In this document: positions 43,866 through 54,661 of the stretch, one piece after another
Layout: each line of letters begins with the position of its first letter
Position numbering within the stretch: the stretch's first letter is position 1
Assembly (NCBI GenBank): GCA_025765615.1
Contig: JAIVFJ010000085.1
Span: forward strand, 124,001-188,000
Reading direction: 5' to 3'
Source: Zopfochytrium polystomum
Taxonomy: Eukaryota > Chytridiomycota > Chytridiomycetes > Chytridiales > Chytridiaceae
DNA: 64,000 bases
Made by a program: the position numbers and the translations under genes
The notes under the pieces: generated by a model
Database searches by the model: none
What the model was told of the DNA's origin: nothing
The model's input: only the letters and a program-made list of their open reading frames with translations

Positions 43866-45785
43866 TTGTCACCCACCATGTTCAAGGAATCACCCATCGT
43901 CGTCAACTCTGGCTGCGTCAAGACCATTCTCAAAGACGCTCACCTTTTCACATCCTATACTGAACGCACCTCGTCTGTTGGAACCATTGACAAAGACTCC
44001 ACCCTGCTCAAAATCAAAGGCGTTGGACCAGCAAGAATCCCTCTTCCAAACGGTGTGGAGATTGTAATCAAGGAAGCCTGCTATGCTCCAAGCGCCCTCT
44101 ACAGCCTCCTTGCCACGAACGACCTTCAAGAAGATGGGAAGTTTTTCTTTTCTAAGTTTAAAGGCCACCCTGGTGTTATCTTGAAAACTAGTGATGAGTC
44201 CCCTATTGGCTGCTGTGTCAAACGCTCAGGACTTCACTTCCTCGTCACCAAGAATTCAAAGCTTCATCGACTCAGTCACACAGCTGCTGCTACCATTGCA
44301 ATGGTTCATCAGGAGACCTTTCCATCACCTGACAGCCCATCACGAGTCGCTACCAAAGCAGAACAACTTCGCATCACTGAGGTTGAGCGGCTGCATCCCA
44401 CACTGGGTCATGTCGGCTTCCAGCGCCTGGGCTACATGCTTCACCACCAAACGACAGCAGACCTTCCACCGCTCAACACCTCTCACATCCCCAAGTGCGA
44501 GATCTGTGTTGCAGCCAAGATGCGCCAGAAGAATTTCCCAGCCCGTCCTGATGAGCCAATTCCCTTCGCACACACCCTCAACGTTGATGTCAATTCAATC
44601 CCCATCACCTCCTTTGACGGCTGCAACTAAGCAGTCACTGTTGTTTGCGAGAGCACCCGCTATTCATGGAATGAGCCCATCCCCTGAAAGAGCGACGCCT
44701 TACCATTCCTTATTAAGTTAATCCTTTTCCTTGAGAAAACTGAGGGACGAAAAATCAAGGTCATCCGCCTGGATCGAGGAAAAGAAAACTTCAACCAGAC
44801 GTTCAAGTCTTTCTGCGATTCGCGTGGCATTCAGCTCAAACCTTCGCCATTGCGAACCCTGCAGATGAATTTGGTTGCAGAACGCCACATCCAGATTGTG
44901 ACGGATATGACTCGCTCTCTTCTCCTTGGCGCTCCCAATGTTCCTCTCAACTTTTGGAGCTATGCGTATCGGCAAGCCTCACAGATCAAGAACTGCCTCC
45001 CAAATGTACAGCGAGGAATCTTCTCACCGCACGAGGGCCAGCACCCTGTACCTCCACAAGTTAGCCACTTTCGAACTTTTGGTTCCAAGTGCTTCTACCA
45101 GGTCAGCCCAACTCTTTGCAAGAAACTCGACCCCAAGGGCCGTCCAGCTGTCTACCTCGGCTCTGTTTCACGATCAGTTTTGGTGTTGTGGGAGCTCCAA
45201 GAGCAGCGCATCATCTACCATCGCTACCATGACATTGTCTTCTTTGAAGACAAGTTCCCTCCTTTTACTGGGGTTCACGCTGTGTGGGGGGGGATTGAGA
45301 GCATCAGCGTTAACCTCCCACCACTTTCAGACCTCAGTCACCCAGCATGTGAAAAGGCAGTCCAATCAGTCATTCATGCAGAGCAGATTCTCCAGCAGGC
45401 ACTGCAGCAAAAAGTGCAGAAGCAGCAGCAGAAGGTGGGGCACGACAAAGCACAGACAGTGCCAACACCGAAGAAGCGGGGGCGACCACCAAAGTCGTCA
45501 CTAGCTCCACAACAACCACCACCTGCAGAGCCACTGCCTGAACCACCACCACAAACTGCATCACCAGAAACAGTAGTGGCCTCCAGCATTGACCCTGACC
45601 TACCACCACCAAAGAAGAAACGTGGACGACCAAGAAAGAACCCATCCAACAACCAACTGGTGAGTAACCCTGAGATTCACCATACTAACAAACAATTCTC
45701 TATACCCTTTACCTCTTCAAAATACATCAAAACAATTAACACAACCTCATCCCACCAAAATCATCACACATGCAGGGAGCTGTAG
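43866..45785 (+). pseudogene. Copia protease and integrase, broken
   Basis: The first frame (43866-44630) starts with the protease. Its active-site motif reads VNSG where copia has LDSG, so the catalytic Asp is changed to Asn. Next comes the GAG-pre-integrase zinc motif (LHPTLGHVGFQRL...CEICVAAK). The integrase core has its first Asp in LNVDVNS, a second in IRLDRGKENF and Glu in NLVAERH. Stop codons interrupt it at 44628-44630 and near 44686, followed by a frame change. The C-terminal extension (44850-45785) carries two AT-hook-like motifs. Integrase would insert the cDNA into the host genome. This copy has lost both enzymes as single proteins. Confidence 0.88.
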
Positions 45786-47719
45786 CACAAGGCACCACTG
45801 GTGTGGTTGGGGACCGTCCTTCCAGCGGCGCTAGGGGCAGTGGGCCCAGCGGCTTTGTAGACGTGGCATCTCAGTCCAGCGCAGAGGTTCCGGTGGCTGT
45901 GGATGGTGAGAGCCCCGTGGGGTGGGGCTCTGCGCCCACGCGAGCCTGGGACACTCACATCGCTAGGGGTGGAGGGCCCAGTGATGCAGCAGAACCAGCC
46001 ATGCCAAGTGACCCACCTGTTGCTGAGAGTGCTCCTGACGTGCCAGATGCATTATTTGCGTGTGGACGATATGAGGACTCTGACGACAACGAAGATCAAT
46101 CTGTGTACATGCCAGACTCAGACGACGAAGACAGACCACTCTTTGCTTTCAACGTCAACTCCAACACAGTTCAAGTGTCACTTGACACATACAAGGATCC
46201 GCTGACACACGAGGAGGCCATGGCTTCACCCTTTGCCAAAGAGTGGAGAGAGGCCAAAGAGTACGAACTGAGCATGCTCCGCAGCATGGGCGTATTCATC
46301 GAAGCCACAGCTCCACCCAACACAAACATTGTGAGTTGCAAGTGGGTATACAAGCTGAAGTTCAAACCCAACGGCACCATCGAACGATTTTGCGTGAGAC
46401 TTGTTGCTTGTGGTTTCACGCAGCAGCCTGGCGTTGACTTCACTCTGACATACTTGCCGGTAATTCGAGGTAACACTCTCCGATGGAAGATTGCCCTCAG
46501 CACCCTGTATGGCTGGGACATGGAGATGATCGACATCTCCTCAACCTACCTGTATGGAATACTCGATGTCGCCATCTTCATGGCGCTGCCATCTGGTGTA
46601 CCAATCCTCCCTGGAATGGTTTGGTTACTCCAGAAGGGATTGTACGGGCTGAAGCAATCAGGTCGGACTTGGTACCTGCGCCTTGCAGCACACCTACGGT
46701 CGAAGGGATTCCAGCAGAGTCGGGCGGACCCATGCTTGTTCTGGCAGCAGAACCAGCATGGAATTTGCTTCATCCTCACCTATGTTGATGACCTCCCCTT
46801 GTTCGGTCACACTGCTGCTATCAAGGATGCGATTGCTGACCTCAAGGGGGAGTTCAAGCTTCGGGAGCTTGGGAAGCTCACCTACGTTCTCTCAATGGAA
46901 GTTATACGTGATTCAAACTTCACAATCATTCACCAAGCTAACTTTCACCGAAACTTCCTATCTCGCTTTGAGGCTGAACACAGCGCTGTGAGGCCTCGAG
47001 GCGCACCACTTATGACTACCTCCAAGCTCAACCCTCGCGTGTCAGAATCCATCGACCCTGACGAAGAGAGTGTCAACAGCACTGAGTATCTCTGTGTGAT
47101 TGGCAGCCTCAACTACGCAGCGACATCAACCAGATCAGACCTTGCACTCAGTGTCAGTCTACTTGGCTCCTTTGCCCAGGATCCATGCAGACGGCATTGG
47201 CGTGAGCTGTTGGATGTTGTTGGGTATGTCAAGGCCACTGCCACAGTTGGACTTCGCTTCAGTGCAGACAGCAACCCTCAACCTGTCGGATACGCGGACG
47301 CATCATTCAACTCCTGCCATGACTCTCGCTCGCAGATAGCATACCTCATGCTGCTAGCAGGGGGAGCAATTGGGTGGAAGTCGACGCGTTCGTCAACGAT
47401 CCCCACATCATCAACAGCAGCAGAGTATATTGCCCTCAGTGAACTTGGTCAGGAGCTTGAGGCTATCAACAACCTTCACCTGTCAGTCAAGATGCCCCTC
47501 AAGCTACCACTGACTGCTTATGAGGACAACACACCAACAATCCATATGACGGTGAACGATCTTCATACAGACCGCTCCAAGCACATTCGACTTCGCTACC
47601 ACCACATCCAGTCTCTTGTTGAGGAAGGTCTTGTGCAGGTTGATCACATCCCCTCCTTTGATCAGCTTGCTGATCTCCTCACCAAGCCACATGGACATGA
47701 CATGGTTTTCAAAGGCTGA
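45770..47719 (+). CDS. Copia reverse transcriptase and RNase H
   Basis: An open frame of 649 residues. Reverse transcriptase motifs: EWREAKEYELSML at the start, NIVSCKWVYKLKFKPNG, the first catalytic Asp in EMIDISSTYLYG, GLYGLKQSGRTWY and YVDDL. RNase H: GYADASFNS, SSTAAEYIALSE, EDNTPTI and HIRLRYHHIQ, ending with LTKPHG. This part of the polyprotein is intact while gag and integrase are broken. It converts element RNA to cDNA. In a working copy it is made as part of one Gag-Pol protein; here the frame differs from the integrase frame, so independent translation from the ATG at 45770 would be needed. Confidence 0.93.
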   Translation: MQGAVAQGTTGVVGDRPSSGARGSGPSGFVDVASQSSAEVPVAVDGESPVGWGSAPTRAWDTHIARGGGPSDAAEPAMPSDPPVAESAPDVPDALFACGRYEDSDDNEDQSVYMPDSDDEDRPLFAFNVNSNTVQVSLDTYKDPLTHEEAMASPFAKEWREAKEYELSMLRSMGVFIEATAPPNTNIVSCKWVYKLKFKPNGTIERFCVRLVACGFTQQPGVDFTLTYLPVIRGNTLRWKIALSTLYGWDMEMIDISSTYLYGILDVAIFMALPSGVPILPGMVWLLQKGLYGLKQSGRTWYLRLAAHLRSKGFQQSRADPCLFWQQNQHGICFILTYVDDLPLFGHTAAIKDAIADLKGEFKLRELGKLTYVLSMEVIRDSNFTIIHQANFHRNFLSRFEAEHSAVRPRGAPLMTTSKLNPRVSESIDPDEESVNSTEYLCVIGSLNYAATSTRSDLALSVSLLGSFAQDPCRRHWRELLDVVGYVKATATVGLRFSADSNPQPVGYADASFNSCHDSRSQIAYLMLLAGGAIGWKSTRSSTIPTSSTAAEYIALSELGQELEAINNLHLSVKMPLKLPLTAYEDNTPTIHMTVNDLHTDRSKHIRLRYHHIQSLVEEGLVQVDHIPSFDQLADLLTKPHGHDMVFKG

Positions 47720-48150
47720 ATACTACTTGGACTTGTTGACTCGAGCAAGGGACCAGCCGAACATAACAAGTTGATTGAGCATGTACGAACAATTAGGACA
47801 AAACGCCGCGAAGATCACTTCCTTCAGAAACGGACCAAGGACAAGGAGAAGAATGCAGCGCATGGCTCCGCATGGCGCGCAAGGGTAAAGTAGTGGGTTA
47901 GGCCCCAGGGTGGGGCACGGGTTAGATTTTCCTTCTTTCATTTTGCCGTTTTGGGCACCCTTTTGTTATCCCTACCTTTTTGCAGTACTCTCCTCAGCAG
48001 CGCCTTCCTGATACGTTTCCTTTCCTTTCCCTGCTACGGTTTTCCCAGATCGGTCAATTGGTTTGGGTTTTTCACCTGGGCAGTGGCGTTTTAAATTCTC
48101 TCACTCAGTTCCTTTCTTTGAAGTAATTTTGCGTTTAAAGGCGCTTGCGC

Positions 48151-48159
48151 AAGGGGGAG
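48151..48159 (+). promoter_or_regulatory. Polypurine tract of the copia element
   Basis: AAGGGGGAG immediately before the right LTR, the usual plus-strand primer site. Confidence 0.8.
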
Positions 48160-48318
48160 TGTTGGAATATGCCCTCGCAAGAGAAAATGGAAGAAAATAA
48201 CAGAAGAAAAAAAAACTTGACTTGTCACGCCCTCCTGCAGCTGCTCCCGCGATCGCGACCACGCGATCACACCCCTCCTGCCACGAGATCACACTGCTCC
48301 GAAGGCCAAATCTCAACA
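48160..48318 (+). repeat. Right LTR of the copia element
   Basis: 159 bases, same length as the left LTR, three substitutions between them. Confidence 0.96.
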
Positions 48319-48323
48319 GCTTC
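48319..48323. repeat. Target-site duplication, right
   Basis: GCTTC, matching 41943-41947. Confidence 0.9.
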
Positions 48324-48923
48324 AAAGCGGTAAAAAAATGCCAAAAAAACGGAAAAAAGAAGACGGGTCACGTTGGGTAGGATTTTGGAGGAAATTGGAA
48401 AATTTTTCAGGACGTTGCCAGGCTCCCCGAAAGACATCTGGCCACAAGCGGCTTCGCCATCTAAGTAGTGTTCTGACTGGGAAAAAAGATTGCATTGTTA
48501 ACTTAAGCAAACTCGAACATTCCAGAAGGAGAATAGGGAGGGGATTCATCAACAGGATCATCCCACTTCTTTGCAAATGGCCCCCCCTTTGTTTCGTTTT
48601 TGACACCTCCACGCCGATGTATTTGTTTCGTTCATAATCCTGCCAGTGGGGGAAATATCCCTCTAGGCCTCAACTCGAAAAGGATTTTGACTTCCATCGC
48701 AGAAAAGCCCAGACAGAATGCCCAGGATTTATTCCACTGCAACAACAAACTTTGGTCGGTGAACAGGAGGTGCAAAAGCTACAAAAACAAAACTCATGTG
48801 CTGATTGATACAAAAATCATTGACCCTGATGTCATAGTGCAGCGCCCGAGCTCCGTGAACGGAGAATACAAATGAAGAGGTGGCGGTAATGAGGGCTGAG
48901 CTACTGCTTCTCTCTTCAGTAAA
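48324..48923. other. Intergenic stretch, copia to MLH1 3' end
   Basis: No gene recognised. A 99-codon frame on the plus strand (48338-48637, starts MPKKRKKEDG) matches nothing I know and is probably chance or old transposon DNA. Confidence 0.45.
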
Positions 48924-51769
48924 TCAGCACCTCTCGAAGACTTTGTACAGTTCTGGCAAATCTGCAATCTGGATCGCAACATTCTTCTTGCCCAGTGCTT
49001 GAGACGGGTAGAACCATTGCCGCAAGGCTTTAAAGACAACGTGCTCCACTGACCACCGATATTGCGCGTACTCCTCACTGGTTGTGCCCGTTGTCTCGCC
49101 CATGTGTACTGGCGGTAACAGATCGCAGGAGTAGAAGAATCCGAACTCGCGAGACAGGGTCCGAAAGCATCCTTCTTCTGTCTCCCAGTCGACCTGCCAC
49201 ATCAAGCAACCATTAAGCACGAAGAAAGAGTTTGTCTAAAACTGACCTCCGTTCCTAGCCGCAAAAGGAACATGGGGAGCTTGGCCAAATTTGGCTCGTA
49301 GCCCTTGAGCATCACAGGAAGTGTAACGATAAAGGCCTTTTCATCGATCGTGAAAGAAAAATATTCGAGAAGCATGTCCCGCCGGGAGACCAACAGCTCT
49401 GTAATTTTCTATCCCAGAGTGAAAAGTCAGTTCCAAAGGCTTAGAAAAGGATTCGTGCCACCTTTGCAATTTCGTTGGGGTCAAATCCATCTGCCTCGCC
49501 GTCGCCTTCTTCGATTCCCGCAATCACAAGCTCAGGTATCGAGAGCGCAGGCTTCAAGTTCATGAAACCGAAATTGGAGAAGCCTCGCAAGGCGAGCTGG
49601 TAAAACAACTCTGTGCTGAGAAAAAGGGTCAGGTGCTCCTGTCCTCCCAGCCCAAACTTGACTTCCATACGTTACTTCTTCGTAGTTTACAATGAACATC
49701 TTTGTTTTGTACTGAATGAGAGCTTGACGATGATCGACAAGGCCAACGAATGTATGCTCTCTGAACAAATCCATCATGCCTAAAGGGAATAAATTCAGCC
49801 AAAAGACAAAGCTACGCTACCGGCGAAAGATCACCTGGGTGCACACTGTCTCGAAAATCTCGCCGCAATTCCAAAATACTTGTCAGTTGAACGTCAACAG
49901 TGGGCCTAACACGCGGATGCTCCGAAGGAGCAACTGCGCCGCTCCCGTCGTGATCAACAAACATATTTTCAACAGTTTCTTGAAGCGGATCTGCTTGGGC
50001 TTCATTCACCCCATTTTGAGGTATCGTGGACAAATCTTCAAACTCTTCGGAGCTGCTAGCATCCAAACTGGGAGGAAGAAGAATCGGAGAAGGAGGTGCA
50101 ACAGCTTGAGACGAGGAATGGCTTGGTGAAGAGGAAGGTCCTCCTTGAGAAGAGCGTGAGCCCAGCATAGATTCCAGTGTGCGCATGCGACTGTCCGTGC
50201 GAACCATTTTGTTGACTGGTTGCTTTGGTTCTACATCGTATAAGCTTATCGAAAGAATGGGTCAGACATCTTACGCCTTTGTTCGATTGAATCATTTTGC
50301 GGGGTTTTAAACTTGTTGGGCATGGGTATCGTTGATATTGTCTGAAAATACATCAGTGTGGCTTCAACATAGGCGGCTTATCACCTGCGCTAGGAACGTA
50401 CGAGACTCATTTGCATTAGCGAGACGCTGCCGGATAGACTCGCAAATGGAGTCTACTATTTCATCTTGATTCAGAAACATCACCTGCAGTCATGGTTCAA
50501 GCAGAAACGCTTAATTTACCAAGCTTTTGAGAAGCTTTTTTGCAATTGCTTACTTCGCGTTTAGTCGGGTGAACGTTCACATCAACGTTTTCCGGATCAA
50601 TATCAAGCGCGATGTAGCAGAAGGGATGTGTTCCCTTTGGAAGATACATCGAGTACAGTGATTCCAACGATCGCTTCAAGTTTGAACAATCCACTGCTCT
50701 GTCTGAAAAATAAATTTAGATTCCAGTCAATTGCAGTTATCACTAACTATTAATAAACAATAAGAACGTCATCTTCTTCATGTTGTAGTTCGCATTTGAG
50801 ACAAGACCGTTCAGTTTGTAACCAAGTCCAACATTGCAGTCAGAAACTGGAATTAACTCTTTCGCCACAGCAGCTCCATAAATAAGTCGAATGTTATCGA
50901 CTGGTGTTGCGTTCGGGGGTGTCGCAACGTCGGCCGTGTTAGAACCATACTGTGGCCTTGATGAGTAGTTGTGCATGGCATGGTAGCCTGACCTTTTTGC
51001 AAGAGAAAGACACTTTGCTGTTGTGGATCGCATATCGCTGAACGACGTCAATTATCCTCGCGTACTCTTCATTCACGCTTTTCAAGGCTTTTCGTCTTGT
51101 CGGAACGTTGAAAAACAAATCTTCGAAAGTTATCTGCGTCCCAGGGTTCCCTGCAACAGGCTTTGGCTCGGAGGACGTCGACCCACGAGCAGGAACCATC
51201 ACGCCATCGGAGTAGCAAGCCCTCCACGCGCAGTCGATGCCGTCTAGGCCTGGCTCCCGAGTCCGGGTTGTAACAACTACATGAGCAACATGGCTGATGC
51301 TTGCCAGCGCCTCTCCTCGAAAACCAAACGTGCTGACTTTGCCAGATTCCAATTCTTCAAACGAGCGTAATTTGGAAGTAGCAAAGCGTTCGCACACACG
51401 AGGAAGATCTTCGCGAGGGATGCCTGTTCCGTTGTCTTGAATTTGAAAAAGTTTCAGGCCAGCATCGCGAACAAGAAGGCTAATGGAGGACGCTTGTGCA
51501 TCAAGAGAGTTTTCCAAAAGCTCCTTCGCCGCTGGATATGATTGTGTCAGAACCACGACGTAGCTAGCCAAGAACAATACCATTCGCTGGTCGCTGGATA
51601 ATCTGAAGGAGGATCGCGGGTCCAGATTGAAGTTACAATCATGTAGAGGCTAAAAACGAAAACAACGAACTTCGCCAGCGGCAATTCTGTTGACGACCGC
51701 CTCATCGAGCCTCCGAATGGGTCGCCGCAGAGAAGTGGACAGCCCAGGCCCTTCTGGGAGTGTTGTCAT
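48924..51769 (-). CDS. MLH1: DNA mismatch repair protein MLH1
   Basis: Twelve exons keep phase and give 755 residues, close to human MLH1 (756): 51671-51769, 51581-51602, 50993-51531, 50748-50949, 50554-50702, 50385-50483, 50275-50341, 49835-50230, 49671-49779, 49462-49615, 49247-49408 and 48924-49193. MLH1 pairs with PMS1/PMS2-type partners and couples mismatch recognition to strand removal. GHKL ATPase motifs: IAAGE at the first exon end, [28 protein letters not shown] and [16 protein letters not shown]. The transducer domain has [14 protein letters not shown] Ser/Pro linker follows [12 protein letters not shown]. The dimerisation domain includes [20 protein letters not shown] and ends in the invariant KVFERC. 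Exon 2 is only 22 bases. The start at 51769 is supported by the [16 protein letters not shown] context. It is divergent from WDR70, with 325 bases between start codons. Confidence 0.97.
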
Positions 51770-52094
51770 GGTGAACTGCCTCGAAAGGGCGCAACAGGGT
51801 GTTGGGCCTGCGGCGAGAGGTTCGGACACTCAATCGACTTGACAAGTTGTCTGTTGCGATCACAGAGGTCAGCGCATTGGCCACAAGCATCACCAAAAGG
51901 GCACTAGTTTCCCACCTTTCCGCAAGCAACTCCGCCAACGTCAACGGCGCCACAAAGGCACAGACCGCCCACTGGATTCGACACTTGTTAATCCACCGTC
52001 TGCTAGGGCGGGCCTTCTCGCTGTGGTTGTCGTTTTCGCGACGCGGTTGAAAAATCCTTGTCAGTGAGAGTTGATCTCTGTCGTCTTGGTGAAA
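51770..52094. promoter_or_regulatory. Bidirectional promoter region, MLH1 and WDR70
   Basis: Only 325 bases lie between the two start codons, so both promoters must overlap here. There are no long microsatellites in it, unlike the other promoters of the window. Confidence 0.6.
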
Positions 52095-54427
52095 ATGAGC
52101 GACAGCGACGATGACGACTTCGTCGGGCCAATGCCGCCAGTGCCGACGCAGGAGGATTCCGAACCGGACACTTCCGACCCCGAGAACGAAGATGTTAACG
52201 CGAAACCGACCAAGGACGACCGGAACAAAGACAATTTTGGTGGCAAAGGCTATGACAACGATGACGACGGCGACGAAGACAACAACGACGACGACGACGA
52301 CGACGGCGACGAGAGTGATGGGGCCGGCGATACCGTTCCAGTTTCCAAACAGATTCGTCTTGCCGACCATCGTGGGGTGGGGTCTCGTCTTTTTCGCGTT
52401 TGCGCGTTTGCGCATTTCCTCAGGCAGCAGGATGATAACTGAACAGGAATGTCTCAACAGACAGTGTCTGCCCTCTCCATTGACCCTGCCGGATCGCGAA
52501 TCGTCACCGGCGGCCGCGACTACTCAATCAGGTTGTGGGACTTTCATGGAATGGACACGAATTTTAGGCCATTCAGGACTCTGAGCGAGCCTTGCGGGGG
52601 CTATCCAGTGGGTCACATCTTCCGTTTATTTGATCGAGATCATCCTGACCATAAGTACTGAAATAGATTCGGGATGCCAAGTTTTCGATTACCGGCGACC
52701 GATTTTTAGTTGCTCCTGGATCGGAGCAGATCAAGCTATTTGATCGTGAGGGAGGAAAAGTGTAAGGTTTTACTTTTGGCCAATGAGCATATCCAAAGTT
52801 TGATTGACAGGACTGCTTCAGAGCGGAATATGCGAAGGGAGACCCGTACCTGCGTGATCAGAGCAAGACAAAGTGCGTTTCTTCCGTTCTAGCCTGACCT
52901 ACTTACTGAGTTCTTCATTGATAGAGGGCACGTCGCAGCGTTAACCAGTGGCAGATGGCATCCCAACGATAAGAACACTTTCTTGACAGCATCTCTGGAC
53001 AGTACCATAAGGTGATTTTCTACCTCGCAGTCGTCCAAACCTTTACTCATTTGACAAAGGACCTGACACTTTTCGCGACTCGCAGGATTTGGGATGTTGA
53101 GAAGTTTCGTGAGAATGCCAAAGTTATCACTGTGAAGTCGAAGGACCGCGGAGGAAAAACACCGGTCACTTCGGCAACGTATTCACTGGATGGTCGAGTG
53201 ATTGCTTGTGCAGGCCTCGATGGGTGTTTACGTTTATGGAACGCGAACGGGCCGTTCATCTCTCCAACGCAGGTTAAGCACTTTAATCTGCCCCAGATTC
53301 ACACTAACATGCTGAATCCATTGGCGGTGGGGAAATAGGTTCTTGAAAAAGCACACATTCCCCAGTCAACCACAAGCAGCATCGTCTTTTCCCCCATTTC
53401 TTCCTATACACTCCTCTCCCGCTCCTTTGACGATACGCTGAAGCTTTGGGATCTTCGTGCCTTCAAGGCCCCTGTAGCCACCGTTTCGGGGTTGTCTTTA
53501 ATGCACGAAGAAGCAGACGCCATCTTTTCACCCGATGGGCGACTCGCTATCACTGGAACCTCTGCAGACCGAGGAGATCCCGAGCGGAAGGGTCGGGTTT
53601 GCTTCTTCGATGTTGCAAACGGATTGCAGAAGGCCCGAGAGGACCTTCGGGTGGTAGGCGCAGCAGTGAGACTGCTGTGGCATGGTAGAATCAATCAGAT
53701 AGCAGTGGGCACGAGTGAGGGCGCGGTTAATGTGTTTTATGACGAGAAGGTGTCCGCGGCTGGAGCGAAACTGTGTGCAGACAAGCGAAGCAGGGCACGG
53801 AGGCTTGATGAACTGCCGATGGCGGACGAGAGTGCAAGGTAATGCGCTCCACTTCCGCACTTTATGCAATGTCTCGCTAGACTTATCTCAAATGTCTCAC
53901 CAAATTCTCACCAAAATGCAACACGCCGACAGGGTGATTCATACACCGCACGCACTCCCGCTGTTCCGCGAAGAGATGCCGCGCAAAGGCAAGCGAAAAT
54001 TGGCCAAGCTTCGCAGCGACCCGGTTGCGACGAAGATGCCGGAACGCCCGCTTTCAGGGCCAGGACGTGGCGGCAAGATTGGCGCGTCGACAGTTCAGCA
54101 GCATGTTCTGAAAGGACTGATTAAGGACGAGACCCGGACTGAAGATCCCCGGGAGGCAATCTTGAAGCACGCCGAAGCTGCGGCCGGTAGGTTTCCTGCG
54201 TTTCCTGCGTTGTCATTTGTGGTTTTCGTGTTCGGCATGGAACAAGGTGCGGGGCTAACCCAAACCCTCAACCCGTCATCAACCGTGTGCACGCTCACGC
54301 GCCAGCCAAACCGTTTTGGGTCGATCCCGCGTACAAGAAGTCGCAGCCGAAACCCATCATGGCTGCGGCCGTGTTTGAGGATGAAGAGGAGGAGCTGGAC
54401 GCGAGCAAGAGAAAGCGGCCAAAGTGA
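52095..54427 (+). CDS. WDR70: WD-repeat protein WDR70 (gastrulation-defective 1 homologue)
   Basis: Nine exons keep phase and give 580 residues: 52095-52371, 52447-52607, 52667-52759, 52811-52872, 52925-53011, 53086-53272, 53339-53838, 53933-54186 and 54306-54427. The N-terminus is strongly acidic (SDSDDDDFVGP, then long Asp/Asn/Gly runs). The propeller starts TVSALSIDPAGSRIVTGGRDYSIRLWDF and continues GHVAALTSGRWHPNDKNTFL, STIRIWDVEKF, DDTLKLWDLRAF and GRVCFFDV. The C-terminal PHALPLFREEMP, GPGRGGKIG and DPREAILKHAE, then FWVDPAYKKSQPK, are diagnostic of WDR70. In fission yeast and humans WDR70 works with the CRL4-DDB1 ubiquitin ligase in H2B ubiquitination and DNA end resection. That makes its pairing with MLH1 of interest, though shared regulation is only inferred. 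Confidence 0.95.
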
Positions 54428-54661
54428 AAAGTGAAGGAGCTTGTTGAAGCAGAAAATTTTTCCGTTTTTGGGGGGTTTTTCAGATCGCAATTCGATCTTG
54501 GCTGACCGGACTTCCACTGCCTTCCAGAAAAAAAAAATAAAAAAGCATATCATCGCACCCAAGCGAGCCACGTTGCTGTTTGTGCCTCCCTTCACCAGTT
54601 GTATTTTGGCATCGCCGCCTGCCTGCCCAGCACGTAACCCTCTCCAGCTCCAGCTGCGGAC

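Larger units (their letters stand above)
41948..48318 (+). mobile_element. Ty1/copia LTR retrotransposon, structurally complete, coding-defective
   Basis: A 6371-base element bounded by two 159-base LTRs starting TGTTGG and ending CAACA, inside a GCTTC duplication. Order of parts on the plus strand: gag with a CCHC knuckle, protease, integrase, reverse transcriptase, RNase H. Integrase before reverse transcriptase defines copia. A polypurine tract (AAGGGGGAG, 48151-48159) directly precedes the right LTR. I do not recognise a standard tRNA primer site after the left LTR. The LTRs differ at only three positions, so insertion is recent, yet gag and integrase carry several stops and frame changes. 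The copy is therefore probably not autonomous. Confidence 0.96.

Noticed and set aside
48338..48637. 99-codon frame starting MPKKRKKEDG
   Set aside because: No family match, lies in transposon debris, and the start is low-complexity Lys.
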